From: Flavobacteriaceae bacterium
GTDB taxonomy: Bacteria; Bacteroidota; Bacteroidia; Flavobacteriales; Flavobacteriaceae
Assembly: GCA_009827225.1 (NCBI GenBank)
Contig: WUAI01000003.1
Location: 78,399-142,398 of the forward strand
Direction: 5' to 3'
Length of the DNA: 64,000 nucleotides
The stretch's first letter is position 1; each line of letters opens with the position of its first letter. The notes below the pieces were generated by a model. The model worked only from the letters and a program-made list of their open reading frames with translations. It was not told the origin of the DNA and made no database searches. The translations under genes and the position numbers were made by a program. This document shows positions 21,050 through 31,001 of this stretch, piece by piece.

Positions 21050-22876
21050 ATGTCAGCACACGCAGAAGACCACGCAGTAGATCACCACGATGATCATGGA
21101 CATCATCACAAGGAGACTTTCGTAACTAAGTATATATTTAGTCAGGATCATAAGATGATCTCCAAACAGTATTTGATTACGGGATTGTTCATGGGGATTA
21201 TTGGTATCGCTATGTCGTTACTCTTCAGGTTGCAGCTCGCATGGCCTGATAAGGAGTTTACGATTTATGAAGTATTATTAGGAAAATGGGGTGAAGGAGG
21301 CGTAATGGATCCTAGTGTGTACCTGGCGCTGGTAACAATTCACGGTACCATTATGGTATTCTTCGTGCTTACCGCGGGATTGAGTGGTACGTTTAGTAAC
21401 CTGTTGATTCCATTACAAATCGGAGCCCGTGATATGGCATCGGGCTTCCTGAATATGATTTCCTACTGGTTATTCTTCTTATCCAGTATTATTATGGTGC
21501 TTTCCTTATTCGTGGAAGCAGGGCCTGCTTCGGCGGGATGGACCATCTATCCTCCATTAAGTGCCTTGCCGCAAGCGATCCCGGGATCGGGAGCTGGTAT
21601 GACGCTTTGGTTGGTATCAATGGCAATTTTCATCGCGTCATCTCTTTTAGGTTCTTTGAACTACATCGTGACGGTGATCAACCTTCGTACAAAAGGAATG
21701 TCGATGACTCGTCTTCCATTGACTATCTGGGCATTCTTTATTACAGCAGTAATTGGAGTAGTTTCTTTCCCTGTATTATTGTCGGCAGCATTGATGCTCA
21801 TCATGGATAGAAGCTTTGGAACATCGTTCTTCCTCTCGGATATCTACATCGCGGGAGAAGTATTACATAACCAGGGAGGATCTCCGGTACTCTTTGAACA
21901 CCTGTTCTGGTTCCTGGGTCACCCCGAAGTATACATCGTATTATTACCTGCACTTGGTATTACTTCTGAAGTGATCGCGACCAATGCACGTAAGCCTATT
22001 TTCGGATATCGGGCGATGGTAGCTTCGATTCTGGCTATTGCTTTCTTATCAACCATTGTATGGGGTCACCATATGTTTATTTCCGGAATGAATCCGTTCC
22101 TGGGGTCGGTGTTTACATTCACTACCCTATTGATTGCGATTCCTTCCGCAGTAAAAGCATTCAACTATATCACCACACTCTGGAAAGGAAATCTCCAATT
22201 GAACCCCGCCATGTTGTTCTCGATCGGTTTGGTATCGACCTTCATCACCGGTGGTTTAACAGGGATACTTTTAGGAGACAGTGCTCTTGATATAAACGTT
22301 CACGATACTTACTTCGTGGTAGCTCACTTCCACCTGGTAATGGGTATCTCTGCGTTGTACGGATTATTCGCCGGGGTTTATCACTGGTTCCCGAAGATGT
22401 TCGAATCGAGAATGATGAACAAAAATCTTGGATACGTTCATTTCTGGGTGACAGCCATCGGAGCTTACGGGGTTTTCTTCCCGATGCACTTTATAGGAAT
22501 GGCCGGACTGCCAAGACGTTATTATACCAACACAGCATTCCCGTATTTTGACGATTTGACCGATGTGAATGTTGTGATAACCATTTTTGCCTTCATTGCT
22601 GGAGCAGCTCAATTGGTGTTCCTTTACAACTTTATCCATTCAATGTTCTACGGAAAGAAAGGGCCACAAAACCCTTGGAAATCCACTACGTTGGAATGGA
22701 CTGCACCGATCAAGCACATCCACGGAAACTGGGACGGACCAATCCCGCATGTTTATCGTTGGGCGTATGATTACAGTAAATTGAATAAAGATGAATCTGA
22801 TTATGTAATTCCAGGTCAGGATTACACACCTCAAACCCTGCCTCTGCAGGATAACGAAGAGGAGATGCATCATTAA
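21050..22876 (+). CDS. coxA: Cytochrome c oxidase subunit I
   Basis: HHMF, WFLGHPEVYIVLLPALGI, HDTYFVVAHFHLVMG heme-copper oxidase signatures. Confidence 0.98.
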   Translation: MSAHAEDHAVDHHDDHGHHHKETFVTKYIFSQDHKMISKQYLITGLFMGIIGIAMSLLFRLQLAWPDKEFTIYEVLLGKWGEGGVMDPSVYLALVTIHGTIMVFFVLTAGLSGTFSNLLIPLQIGARDMASGFLNMISYWLFFLSSIIMVLSLFVEAGPASAGWTIYPPLSALPQAIPGSGAGMTLWLVSMAIFIASSLLGSLNYIVTVINLRTKGMSMTRLPLTIWAFFITAVIGVVSFPVLLSAALMLIMDRSFGTSFFLSDIYIAGEVLHNQGGSPVLFEHLFWFLGHPEVYIVLLPALGITSEVIATNARKPIFGYRAMVASILAIAFLSTIVWGHHMFISGMNPFLGSVFTFTTLLIAIPSAVKAFNYITTLWKGNLQLNPAMLFSIGLVSTFITGGLTGILLGDSALDINVHDTYFVVAHFHLVMGISALYGLFAGVYHWFPKMFESRMMNKNLGYVHFWVTAIGAYGVFFPMHFIGMAGLPRRYYTNTAFPYFDDLTDVNVVITIFAFIAGAAQLVFLYNFIHSMFYGKKGPQNPWKSTTLEWTAPIKHIHGNWDGPIPHVYRWAYDYSKLNKDESDYVIPGQDYTPQTLPLQDNEEEMHH

Positions 22877-22898
22877 CTTCAATGCAAGAATTATAAAG

Positions 22899-22927
22899 AA
22901 CCCTTTCGAATTTCGGAAGGGTTTTTT
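22899..22927 (+). terminator. Intrinsic terminator of act/cox operon
   Basis: AACCCTTtCGaatttCGgAAGGGTTTTTT. Confidence 0.8.
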
Positions 22928-22952
22928 ATTTACTTTTATCTGAACAACCACC

Positions 22953-24347
22953 ATGTCGACTCTCAAAAAAATAATTCAGCATTTTCCTAAGGCAGTGGCC
23001 GGTACTCAGCAGGAATTCACCTCCGGAAGTATCCGGAAGGCGGTTTTTATGCTCTCAGTACCCATGGTATTGGAAATGATGATGGAATCCATTTTCTTCC
23101 TTGTGGATGCCTATTGGGTGTCCAGCCTGGGGGCCAATGCGATCGCCACGGTAGGCCTCACCGAATCGGTACTTACCCTGGTTTACGCTGTAGCAATAGG
23201 TTTGAGCATGGGAGTTACGGCCATCGTTGCGAGACGAATTGGTGAAAAAGATGTGGATGGTGCATCCAAAACAGCGGTTCAGTCGATCTTTTTAGGAATT
23301 GCTGTCGCAATGGTAATTAGTGCAATAGGCATTCTGTTTCCGAAGGAAATTCTCACCCTCATGGGAGGAGAACCCGACCTGGTCAATTCGGGTTATGGTT
23401 ATACCCAGATACTTCTTGGAGGAAACGTGACCATTATGTTGCTGTTTTTGATCAATGCGGTTTTCAGAGGGGCCGGGGATGCATCTGTGGCAATGAAAGT
23501 TCTCATACTTTCCAATTTGCTGAATATCATCCTGGATCCATTATTCATATTCGGATGGGGTCCATTTCCTGCTTTTGGCGTAAAAGGTGCGGCTATAGCT
23601 ACCACCATCGGACGAGGGACTGCGGTAATCTTTCAATTGCTGATTCTTTTCTTCGGTTGGAGCAAGATCAAAGTCGGATTCAAGGATGTGGTCTTCAGAG
23701 CAAAACTCATGTGGAACCTGATAAAGGTTTCCCTTGGTGGTATTGGGCAGTTTATAATCGGAACTTCCAGTTGGGTATTCCTGATGCGAATCATGGCCGA
23801 ATTTGGTAGTGAAGTACTGGCCGGTTATACTATAGCCATACGAGTGTTGATGTTCACCTTAATGCCATCCTGGGGAATGAGTAACGCTGCGGCTACTCTC
23901 GTTGGGCAGAATTTAGGAGCGGGTAAGCCCAAACGGGCTGAAGATTCCGTATGGAAAACGGGTAAATACAACGCCTGGTTCATGCTATTCGTTTCCCTGT
24001 TTTATCTGTTCTTCGCCGAATTTATACTGAAGGTATTCAGTGAAGATTCCCAGGTGATAGAGTATGGTGCTTTAAGCCTTCGTATCATCGCAGCGGGGTA
24101 TGTTTTTTATGCCTACGGAATGGTGATCGTCCAGGCATTCAACGGCGCCGGAGATACCAAAACTCCTACCATCATTAATTTCTTTTGTTTCTGGATTTTC
24201 CAACTACCGTTTGCTTACCTGGCCGCTATGGTCTTTGATTGGGGAGCGTTGGGCGTCTTCATTGCGATCACGGTGACAGAAGTACTCATCGCCATTATCG
24301 CCATTTTGTGGTTCCGTCGGGGCAACTGGAAAAAAGTTCAGGTTTAA
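22953..24347 (+). CDS. MATE family efflux transporter
   Basis: Twelve-TM architecture; VPMVLEMMMESIFFLVDAYWVSSLGANAIATVGL is typical of MATE/NorM-like proteins. Confidence 0.93.
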   Translation: MSTLKKIIQHFPKAVAGTQQEFTSGSIRKAVFMLSVPMVLEMMMESIFFLVDAYWVSSLGANAIATVGLTESVLTLVYAVAIGLSMGVTAIVARRIGEKDVDGASKTAVQSIFLGIAVAMVISAIGILFPKEILTLMGGEPDLVNSGYGYTQILLGGNVTIMLLFLINAVFRGAGDASVAMKVLILSNLLNIILDPLFIFGWGPFPAFGVKGAAIATTIGRGTAVIFQLLILFFGWSKIKVGFKDVVFRAKLMWNLIKVSLGGIGQFIIGTSSWVFLMRIMAEFGSEVLAGYTIAIRVLMFTLMPSWGMSNAAATLVGQNLGAGKPKRAEDSVWKTGKYNAWFMLFVSLFYLFFAEFILKVFSEDSQVIEYGALSLRIIAAGYVFYAYGMVIVQAFNGAGDTKTPTIINFFCFWIFQLPFAYLAAMVFDWGALGVFIAITVTEVLIAIIAILWFRRGNWKKVQV

Positions 24348-24408
24348 GACACAAATAAGTATTTATACGTATTGGGAATCAGCACTGCTGAAAGTAATTT
24401 TAGGTATA

Positions 24409-24475
24409 ATACTAGAACATTAAGTGTTGGGGAGCATCTTAATGTGGAGGCCGTAAGTTTCTTACGGCTTTTTTT
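24409..24475 (+). ncRNA. Candidate small RNA, tandem unit 1
   Basis: TTG-N20-TAATTTTA upstream; hairpin ACATTAAG TGTT GGGG AGCA t CTTAATGT (24417-24445); terminator GCCGTAAG-ttt-CTTACGGC-T7 (24450-24475). Confidence 0.5.
24450..24475 (+). terminator. Intrinsic terminator
   Basis: GCCGTAAG-TTT-CTTACGGC followed by 7 T. Confidence 0.9.
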
Positions 24476-24535
24476 CGATTTTTACCCGGTATTGGGTATT
24501 CATTCAAGAGAATTGAGTAGCTATTTTTGAGTTAA

Positions 24536-24606
24536 CTCAAGTTTTCGGCAGTATGGGGAGTACTGTCGTTCCAACCGCACTTTTTTAAGTGCGGTTTTCT
24601 TTTTTA
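24536..24606 (+). ncRNA. Candidate small RNA, tandem unit 2
   Basis: TATTTTTG -7 motif at 24522-24529; hairpin CGGCAGTAT-GGGGA-GTACTGTCG (24546-24568); terminator AACCGCACTT-tttt-AAGTGCGGTT (24573-24606). Confidence 0.5.
24573..24606 (+). terminator. Intrinsic terminator
   Basis: AACCGCACTT-TTTT-AAGTGCGGTT followed by T-rich tract. Confidence 0.9.
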
Positions 24607-24647
24607 TCTTCTTCCGATAGCTTAACTTCAGTTCGTATATTTGTTAT

Positions 24648-25673
24648 ATGAACGAACACCTCGATCCCACAGGCGATCATTTAAGTCCGCAGGAACTCGA
24701 TCTTGAAAAGAAATTACGGCCGTTAAGCTTTGAAGATTTCAATGGTCAGGATCAGGCGTTGGAAAATCTACAGGTGTTCGTACAAGCCGCCAACTTGCGG
24801 GATGAAGCATTAGATCACACCCTTTTTCACGGTCCGCCCGGCCTCGGTAAAACCACCCTGGCACATATACTGGCAAATGAACTCGATGTGAATATTCGGG
24901 TGACTTCAGGCCCGGTATTGGATAAGCCAGGAGACCTGGCGGGTTTGCTTACCAACCTGGATGAAAGGGACGTTTTATTCATAGATGAAATTCACAGATT
25001 GAGTCCTATAGTGGAGGAGTATTTGTATTCCGCGATGGAGGATTATAAGATTGATATCATGATCGAATCAGGGCCCAACGCCCGAACGGTCCAAATCAAT
25101 CTTGCACCATTCACTTTGGTAGGGGCTACGACTCGTTCGGGATTGCTGACAGCTCCCATGAGAGCGCGGTTTGGAATTTCTTCCCGCCTGCAATATTATA
25201 CCACTGATTTGCTTACTACCATCGTACAAAGGAGTTCAGGGATTCTGGATGTTCCTATCACCATGGAAGCTGCTATTGAGATAGCAGGCCGTAGTCGGGG
25301 GACTCCAAGAATAGCAAATGCCTTATTAAGAAGGGTACGTGACTTTGCACAGATCAAAGGAGATGGGAATATCAATATTGAAATTGCGAAATACGCCTTA
25401 GAACAACTCAATGTGGATGCCCATGGGCTGGACGAAATGGACAACAAGATCCTCACCACCATTATCGATAAATTTAAAGGTGGTCCGGTGGGAATAACCA
25501 CATTGGCTACTGCGGTTTCGGAAAGTGGAGAAACCATAGAGGAAGTCTACGAGCCTTTCCTGATTCAACAGGGATTCATTATGAGAACCCCGAGAGGACG
25601 TGAGGTAACCGAGGCAGCTTACAAACACTTGGGAAGGATCAAAGGGGGTGCACAAGGAGGCTTATTTGAATGA
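24648..25673 (+). CDS. ruvB: Holliday junction branch migration helicase RuvB
   Basis: Walker [29 protein letters not shown]. Confidence 0.99.
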   Translation: MNEHLDPTGDHLSPQELDLEKKLRPLSFEDFNGQDQALENLQVFVQAANLRDEALDHTLFHGPPGLGKTTLAHILANELDVNIRVTSGPVLDKPGDLAGLLTNLDERDVLFIDEIHRLSPIVEEYLYSAMEDYKIDIMIESGPNARTVQINLAPFTLVGATTRSGLLTAPMRARFGISSRLQYYTTDLLTTIVQRSSGILDVPITMEAAIEIAGRSRGTPRIANALLRRVRDFAQIKGDGNINIEIAKYALEQLNVDAHGLDEMDNKILTTIIDKFKGGPVGITTLATAVSESGETIEEVYEPFLIQQGFIMRTPRGREVTEAAYKHLGRIKGGAQGGLFE

Positions 25674-25679
25674 GATATA

Positions 25680-25704
25680 GGTCTCGACTGCGCTCGACCA
25701 GACA
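25680..25704. repeat. REP-like short palindromic element
   Basis: GGTCTCGACTGCGCTCGACCagaca between the ruvB stop and the probable P450 start; TCGA-ctgcgc-TCGA core. Confidence 0.5.
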
Positions 25705-25708
25705 GCGA

Positions 25709-27067
25709 ATGGCTCAAAAAGATCAATATAATTATCCAAATCAACTTCCTCTGTTTCGTTTCTTTTGGAATGCAGAGTCTATAAGAAAAGACCCCATCCC
25801 ATTTCATAAACAATTTTTTGCTGATTACGGGGACACCTTCTCTGTTCGATTGGGAAGAAAGAAGTATTTGATGCTTACGCGTGATAAAGAAATCGTGCAA
25901 CACATACTTCAGAAGAACCATAAGAACTACTACAAATCAAAAATTCAAACCCATTATTTATCGAAATACCTGGGATTTGGCCTGCTTACGTCCAATGGAG
26001 ACTTTTGGTTGAAACAAAGACGGCTCATCCAACCCGCCTTTCACAGGGAAAAGATGATTCAATTGATCGGATTGATGGCCAAAACCATTGAGAAAGAACT
26101 GTCAAAGATTACCCCCGACCAACCCACCGATGCATTTCCCATTATGAATCAGTTGGCATTCAATGTGGTTGCGACTGCTTTGTTCAACGTTTCTATTTCC
26201 GAAGAAAAACTAAACCGGTTACAACATATCATTGAGAGAATACAATGGTTTTTGGTAAAAGAAGTAAGACTCCCCCATAAAGGATGGTGGTTTACTCTTT
26301 CGGGGCAGGTGAAGAAGCATAAGAAATTCGCTCAGGAAAGCAGGGATATTATCCTGGAGATCATCGAGGAGCGAAAGAATTCCGAGACGCGAAATGACGA
26401 TTTGCTGAATATGTTATTGGATACGAGATATGAAGACACTGGTGAGCCAATGTCAACCAACCAGTTGATCGATGAGATATCCATTTTATTTGTGGCCGGA
26501 CATGAAACCACAGCCAATGCCCTCAGTTTTACTACATATCTTTTGGCGAACCATCTCGAAGTGCAAGATAAGGTTTGGAAGGAGATTCAAAGTGTGGACA
26601 AAGAAGATGCCACTCCATCCGAAAAAATTCAAAAGCTTACTTACATAAAAGCCGTAATCGATGAATCGATGCGTTTGTATCCCCCGGCGTGGATTACAGA
26701 CCGGGAGAATCTTGAAGACGATACGATCGGGGATTTTTTCGTCCGGAAAGATACACTGGTAGGTGTCTCATTTTATGAATTACACCGAAACGAAAAATAT
26801 TGGGACGATCCTAATTCATTTCAACCTGAACGTTTTCTGGGCGATCGAAGAAAAGATTCCCAGGGACACTATTATCCCTTTGGAGCAGGCCCCAGGATGT
26901 GTATCGGCATGGGATTCGCTGTTTATGAAATGGTGCTTGCCATTTATTATCTTGTTAAGAATTATAAGATCAAAGATTCCGGAAGCGAATTAAAGCTGAA
27001 TCCGCTAATTACCCTTAAGCCGGTAGGTATAAAAGTTACCTTTGAGAAAAGAAACGGTGATTCCTAA
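25709..27067 (+). CDS. Cytochrome P450
   Basis: I-helix [10 protein letters not shown], ExxR (ESMR), heme loop [14 protein letters not shown]; start after the repeat ([14 protein letters not shown]) preferred. Confidence 0.95.
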   Translation: MAQKDQYNYPNQLPLFRFFWNAESIRKDPIPFHKQFFADYGDTFSVRLGRKKYLMLTRDKEIVQHILQKNHKNYYKSKIQTHYLSKYLGFGLLTSNGDFWLKQRRLIQPAFHREKMIQLIGLMAKTIEKELSKITPDQPTDAFPIMNQLAFNVVATALFNVSISEEKLNRLQHIIERIQWFLVKEVRLPHKGWWFTLSGQVKKHKKFAQESRDIILEIIEERKNSETRNDDLLNMLLDTRYEDTGEPMSTNQLIDEISILFVAGHETTANALSFTTYLLANHLEVQDKVWKEIQSVDKEDATPSEKIQKLTYIKAVIDESMRLYPPAWITDRENLEDDTIGDFFVRKDTLVGVSFYELHRNEKYWDDPNSFQPERFLGDRRKDSQGHYYPFGAGPRMCIGMGFAVYEMVLAIYYLVKNYKIKDSGSELKLNPLITLKPVGIKVTFEKRNGDS

Positions 27068-27977
27068 AACTAAATATACATCCTCGATAAAAGCGGAAGC
27101 CGAGAGGCTCGGGTTTCTTTCCTGTGGGATTAGCAAGGCAGAATTTCTTGAAGAAGAAGCCCCCAGGCTGGAGAAATGGTTGAACGATAATATGCATGGG
27201 GAAATGGCGTATATGGAGAATCATTTCGATAAGCGATTGGACCCCACCAAATTGGTTCCAGGTTCCAAAAGTGTGATCTCACTCCTATTGAATTATTTTC
27301 CTTCGGAAATGCAACGGGAAGGTTCGTATAAGATCTCTAAATATGCTTATGGAACGGATTATCATTTTGTAATCAAGGAAAAGCTTAAGGAGCTGATGCA
27401 TTTCATTACTTCTGAAATAGGAGAGGTCCATGGCCGGGCTTTTGTAGATTCGGCACCCGTGCTAGATAAAGCCTGGGCCACCCGAAGCGGACTTGGTTGG
27501 ATGGGAAAACACACCAATGTACTGAGCAAGCAAGTGGGGTCTTTTTATTTTATTGCTGAACTGATTGTAGATCTCGAATTGGACTATGACACTCCCGTTA
27601 CCGATCATTGCGGTAGTTGCACCGCCTGTATCGATGCCTGCCCCACCCAAGCCATTGTAGCTCCCTATGTAGTGGATGGCAGTAAATGTATCTCCTATTT
27701 CACCATCGAATTAAAAAATGAGATCCCAAAGGATTTTTCGGGTCAGTTTGACGATTGGATGTTTGGATGTGATGTATGCCAGGATGTTTGTCCGTGGAAC
27801 CGTTTCAGCCAATCACACAGAGAGCCACTTTTTGACCCCAATCCGCAATTACTTTCCAATTCCAAAAAGGAATGGCAGGAAATCACTGAAGAGGTCTTTC
27901 AGGAAATATTTCGCAAAAGCGCTGTAAAACGTACCAAATACTCTGGATTGATGCGAAATATAAATTTCATCAAATAA
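27042..27977 (+). CDS. queG: Epoxyqueuosine reductase
   Basis: Two 4Fe-4S motifs [16 protein letters not shown] and [13 protein letters not shown]. Confidence 0.96.
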   Translation: MRKETVIPKTKYTSSIKAEAERLGFLSCGISKAEFLEEEAPRLEKWLNDNMHGEMAYMENHFDKRLDPTKLVPGSKSVISLLLNYFPSEMQREGSYKISKYAYGTDYHFVIKEKLKELMHFITSEIGEVHGRAFVDSAPVLDKAWATRSGLGWMGKHTNVLSKQVGSFYFIAELIVDLELDYDTPVTDHCGSCTACIDACPTQAIVAPYVVDGSKCISYFTIELKNEIPKDFSGQFDDWMFGCDVCQDVCPWNRFSQSHREPLFDPNPQLLSNSKKEWQEITEEVFQEIFRKSAVKRTKYSGLMRNINFIK

Positions 27978-28031
27978 TTTCGGTATTATCCCCGGTGGTT
28001 TACCTTTGTATGTTCCAACCATTTTGATTGT

Positions 28032-30335
28032 ATGAGCAAAATTAGCAAACGACGAGAAGCACTGGTTTATCATTCCAAACCGAAACCCGGAAAGATACAG
28101 GTGGTCCCCACCAAGAAGTATGCGAGCCAACGTGATCTTTCGTTGGCCTATTCGCCGGGAGTTGCGGAACCCTGCCTCGAAATCGACAAAAACCTTGATG
28201 ATGTTTATAAATACACCAATAAAGGAAATCTGGTGGCAGTAATTTCCAATGGAACGGCGGTGCTTGGCCTGGGGAATATAGGGCCTGAAGCCTCCAAACC
28301 CGTTATGGAAGGTAAAGGGCTGCTATTCAAAATATTTGCAGACATTGATGTATTTGATATTGAAGTGAACACTGAAAATGTTGATGAATTTATCAATACC
28401 GTAAAGAATATAGCTCCCACTTTTGGGGGGATCAATCTGGAAGATATCAAAGCTCCTGAAGCGTTTGAAATTGAAAACCGGTTAAAAGAAGAACTGGATA
28501 TCCCGGTAATGCACGACGATCAGCACGGGACAGCCATAATCTCGGCAGCTGCCTTGATCAATGCCTTGGAAATTGCCAAAAAGGATATTTCAAAAGTGAA
28601 GATAGTGATTAGCGGTGCTGGCGCAGCTGCGGTAAGTTGCACCCGTTTGTACAAGGCCTTCGGTGCAAAAAGTGAGAATATTGTAATGCTGGATAGTAAA
28701 GGAGTGATTCGAAAGGATCGTGAAGACCTTACGGAGGAGAAATCCGAGTTCGCTACTACAAGAAAGATCGACACACTGGAAGAAGCTATGAAGAAGTCGG
28801 ATGTGTTTGTAGGTCTATCGATTGCCGATATTGTCACTCCGGAAATGCTCAAATCCATGGCCAATAAACCTATTGTGTTTGCCATGGCAAATCCGGATCC
28901 CGAGATTTCCTATCGACTTGCGGTGCAAACACGTGATGATATTATCATGGCTACCGGAAGAAGTGATCACCCGAACCAGGTGAATAATGTACTTGGTTTT
29001 CCCTTTATTTTTCGTGGTGCATTAGACGTGCGGGCCACAAAAATTAATGAGGCCATGAAAATGGCAGCGGTTAAGGCCCTGGCGGAATTGGCAAAAGAAC
29101 CGGTTCCAGAACAGGTGAATATTGCCTACGGTAAAACGAAGCTCACCTTTGGAAAGGATTATATAATCCCGAAACCATTCGATCCAAGATTGATAGCCAC
29201 AGTTCCGCCCGCAGTCGCTAAAGCGGCCATTGAGAGTGGTGTGGCTACCGAGAATATTCAGGATTGGGATAAGTATACCGATGAGTTGTATGAGCGTATG
29301 GGAAGCGACAACAAAATTGTTCGCTTGCTCATGGATCGTGCAAAATTGGATCCTAAAAGAGTGGTTTTTGCGGAAGCCGACCGACTGGATGTACTTAAAG
29401 CTGCCCAGATCGTGTATGAGGAAGGTGTCGCCATCCCCGTGCTTCTCGGTCGAAAAGAAGTGATCAAAGAATTGATGCAGGAGTTGGATTTTGAGGATGA
29501 TGTTGAGATCATCGACCCTAAAAGCGACGACCAGAATGAGCAGCTTAATTATTATGCTGATAAATACTGGAAACAACGCAAGCGGAGCGGGGTGACACTT
29601 TACGATGCCAAAAGGCTGATGCGCGAGCGAAATTATTATGCCGCAATGATGCTCAATGAAGGAGATGTAGATGGTATGATTTCCGGGTATGCAAGGGCAT
29701 ATCCCACGGTATTACGGCCTGTTTTGGAGACCATCGGTAAATTCGATGGTGTGAATAAAGTGGCTACCACCAACCTGATGTTGACACCGAAAGGGCCATT
29801 GTTTATTTCAGACTCTTCGATCAATATCGATCCTTCGGCTAAGGAACTGGCGAATATTGCGCAAATGACCAACTACACCGTGAAGATGTTTGGATTGAAG
29901 CCAGTGATTGCCATGATATCGTATGCCAATTTCGGTTCTTCTAAGGATCCGCATGCTGCCAAAGTACGCCAGGCGGTGAACATGTTACACAAATCCAATC
30001 CGGATATGGTCGTTGATGGAGAGATCCAGACAGACTTTGCCCTTAATCCAGGCATGTTGAAGAAGAACTTCCCTTTTTCTAAACTGGCGGGCAATAAGGT
30101 GAACGCTATGATATTTCCTAATCTCGATTCGGCCAACAGTAATTATAAGATGCTTAAAGAACAGCCTGATGTGGAGTCGATCGGACCCATTATGCTAGGG
30201 ATGAACAAACCCGTGCACATACTGCAGTTGGGAGCCAGTGTCGAGGAAATTGTCAACATGACTGCTATCGCTGTTGTAGACGCCCAACAAAAAGAGAAAC
30301 GAGCCCTCGAGCAAGCCGCTAAAAACCCCAAATAA
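28032..30335 (+). CDS. maeB: NADP-dependent malic enzyme with C-terminal phosphotransacetylase-like domain
   Basis: SLAYSPGVAEPC, MHDDQHGTAIIS; C-terminal PTA-like domain. Confidence 0.97.
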   Translation: MSKISKRREALVYHSKPKPGKIQVVPTKKYASQRDLSLAYSPGVAEPCLEIDKNLDDVYKYTNKGNLVAVISNGTAVLGLGNIGPEASKPVMEGKGLLFKIFADIDVFDIEVNTENVDEFINTVKNIAPTFGGINLEDIKAPEAFEIENRLKEELDIPVMHDDQHGTAIISAAALINALEIAKKDISKVKIVISGAGAAAVSCTRLYKAFGAKSENIVMLDSKGVIRKDREDLTEEKSEFATTRKIDTLEEAMKKSDVFVGLSIADIVTPEMLKSMANKPIVFAMANPDPEISYRLAVQTRDDIIMATGRSDHPNQVNNVLGFPFIFRGALDVRATKINEAMKMAAVKALAELAKEPVPEQVNIAYGKTKLTFGKDYIIPKPFDPRLIATVPPAVAKAAIESGVATENIQDWDKYTDELYERMGSDNKIVRLLMDRAKLDPKRVVFAEADRLDVLKAAQIVYEEGVAIPVLLGRKEVIKELMQELDFEDDVEIIDPKSDDQNEQLNYYADKYWKQRKRSGVTLYDAKRLMRERNYYAAMMLNEGDVDGMISGYARAYPTVLRPVLETIGKFDGVNKVATTNLMLTPKGPLFISDSSINIDPSAKELANIAQMTNYTVKMFGLKPVIAMISYANFGSSKDPHAAKVRQAVNMLHKSNPDMVVDGEIQTDFALNPGMLKKNFPFSKLAGNKVNAMIFPNLDSANSNYKMLKEQPDVESIGPIMLGMNKPVHILQLGASVEEIVNMTAIAVVDAQQKEKRALEQAAKNPK

Positions 30336-30385
30336 ATTGGCATAATTTCACTTTTTCAAATACTAGCGAATGCAAATAATTATAC

Positions 30386-30393
30386 TATATTTG
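30386..30393 (+). promoter_or_regulatory. Candidate -7 element (TATATTTG) upstream of ruvA-sprA
   Basis: TAnnTTTG match 24 nt before the ruvA ATG. Confidence 0.5.
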
Positions 30394-30416
30394 GGCCTAT
30401 AACATTTTGTTAACGA

Positions 30417-30998
30417 ATGATTACCCATATTCAGGGAAGACTAATTGAGAAAAGCCCTACCGATGTTGTCATAGACTGTAATGGTGTGGGTTATTTTTTG
30501 AACATTTCGTTGCATACATTTTCACAACTCCCCGGCGATGAAAATGTCAAGTTATACACGCACTTATTAGTTCGGGAAGATGCACATACTTTGTATGGCT
30601 TTTCCAGTGTTATTGAGCGCGAAATATTCAGACTGTTATTGTCTGTTTCGGGTATCGGTGCCAGCACGGCCAGAACTATGCTTTCATCGTTAACTCCGGA
30701 ACAGGTAAGGGAGGCTATCGCCAGTGAGGATGTAGCCACCATTCAGTCTGTAAAAGGAATTGGGGCAAAAACAGCACAAAGAGCAGTTTTAGATTTGAAG
30801 GATAAAATCTTAAAAGTGTATGGAATGACGGCTATTTCTGCCGTTTCAAGCAATACGAATAAGAATGAAGCGTTATCAGCTTTGGAGACTCTTGGTTTCG
30901 CAAGAAAGCAGGCCGAAAAAGCATGCGATAAAGTGATTAAAGATGATCCTCAGGCAACCGTAGAAACCATCATAAAACTTGCTTTAAAAAATTTGTAA
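30417..30998 (+). CDS. ruvA: Holliday junction DNA helicase RuvA
   Basis: MITHIQGRLIEKSPTDVVIDCNGVGYFLNIS; HhH repeats VSGIGAST, VKGIGAKTAQR. Confidence 0.98.
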   Translation: MITHIQGRLIEKSPTDVVIDCNGVGYFLNISLHTFSQLPGDENVKLYTHLLVREDAHTLYGFSSVIEREIFRLLLSVSGIGASTARTMLSSLTPEQVREAIASEDVATIQSVKGIGAKTAQRAVLDLKDKILKVYGMTAISAVSSNTNKNEALSALETLGFARKQAEKACDKVIKDDPQATVETIIKLALKNL

Positions 30999-31001
30999 AA
31001 A

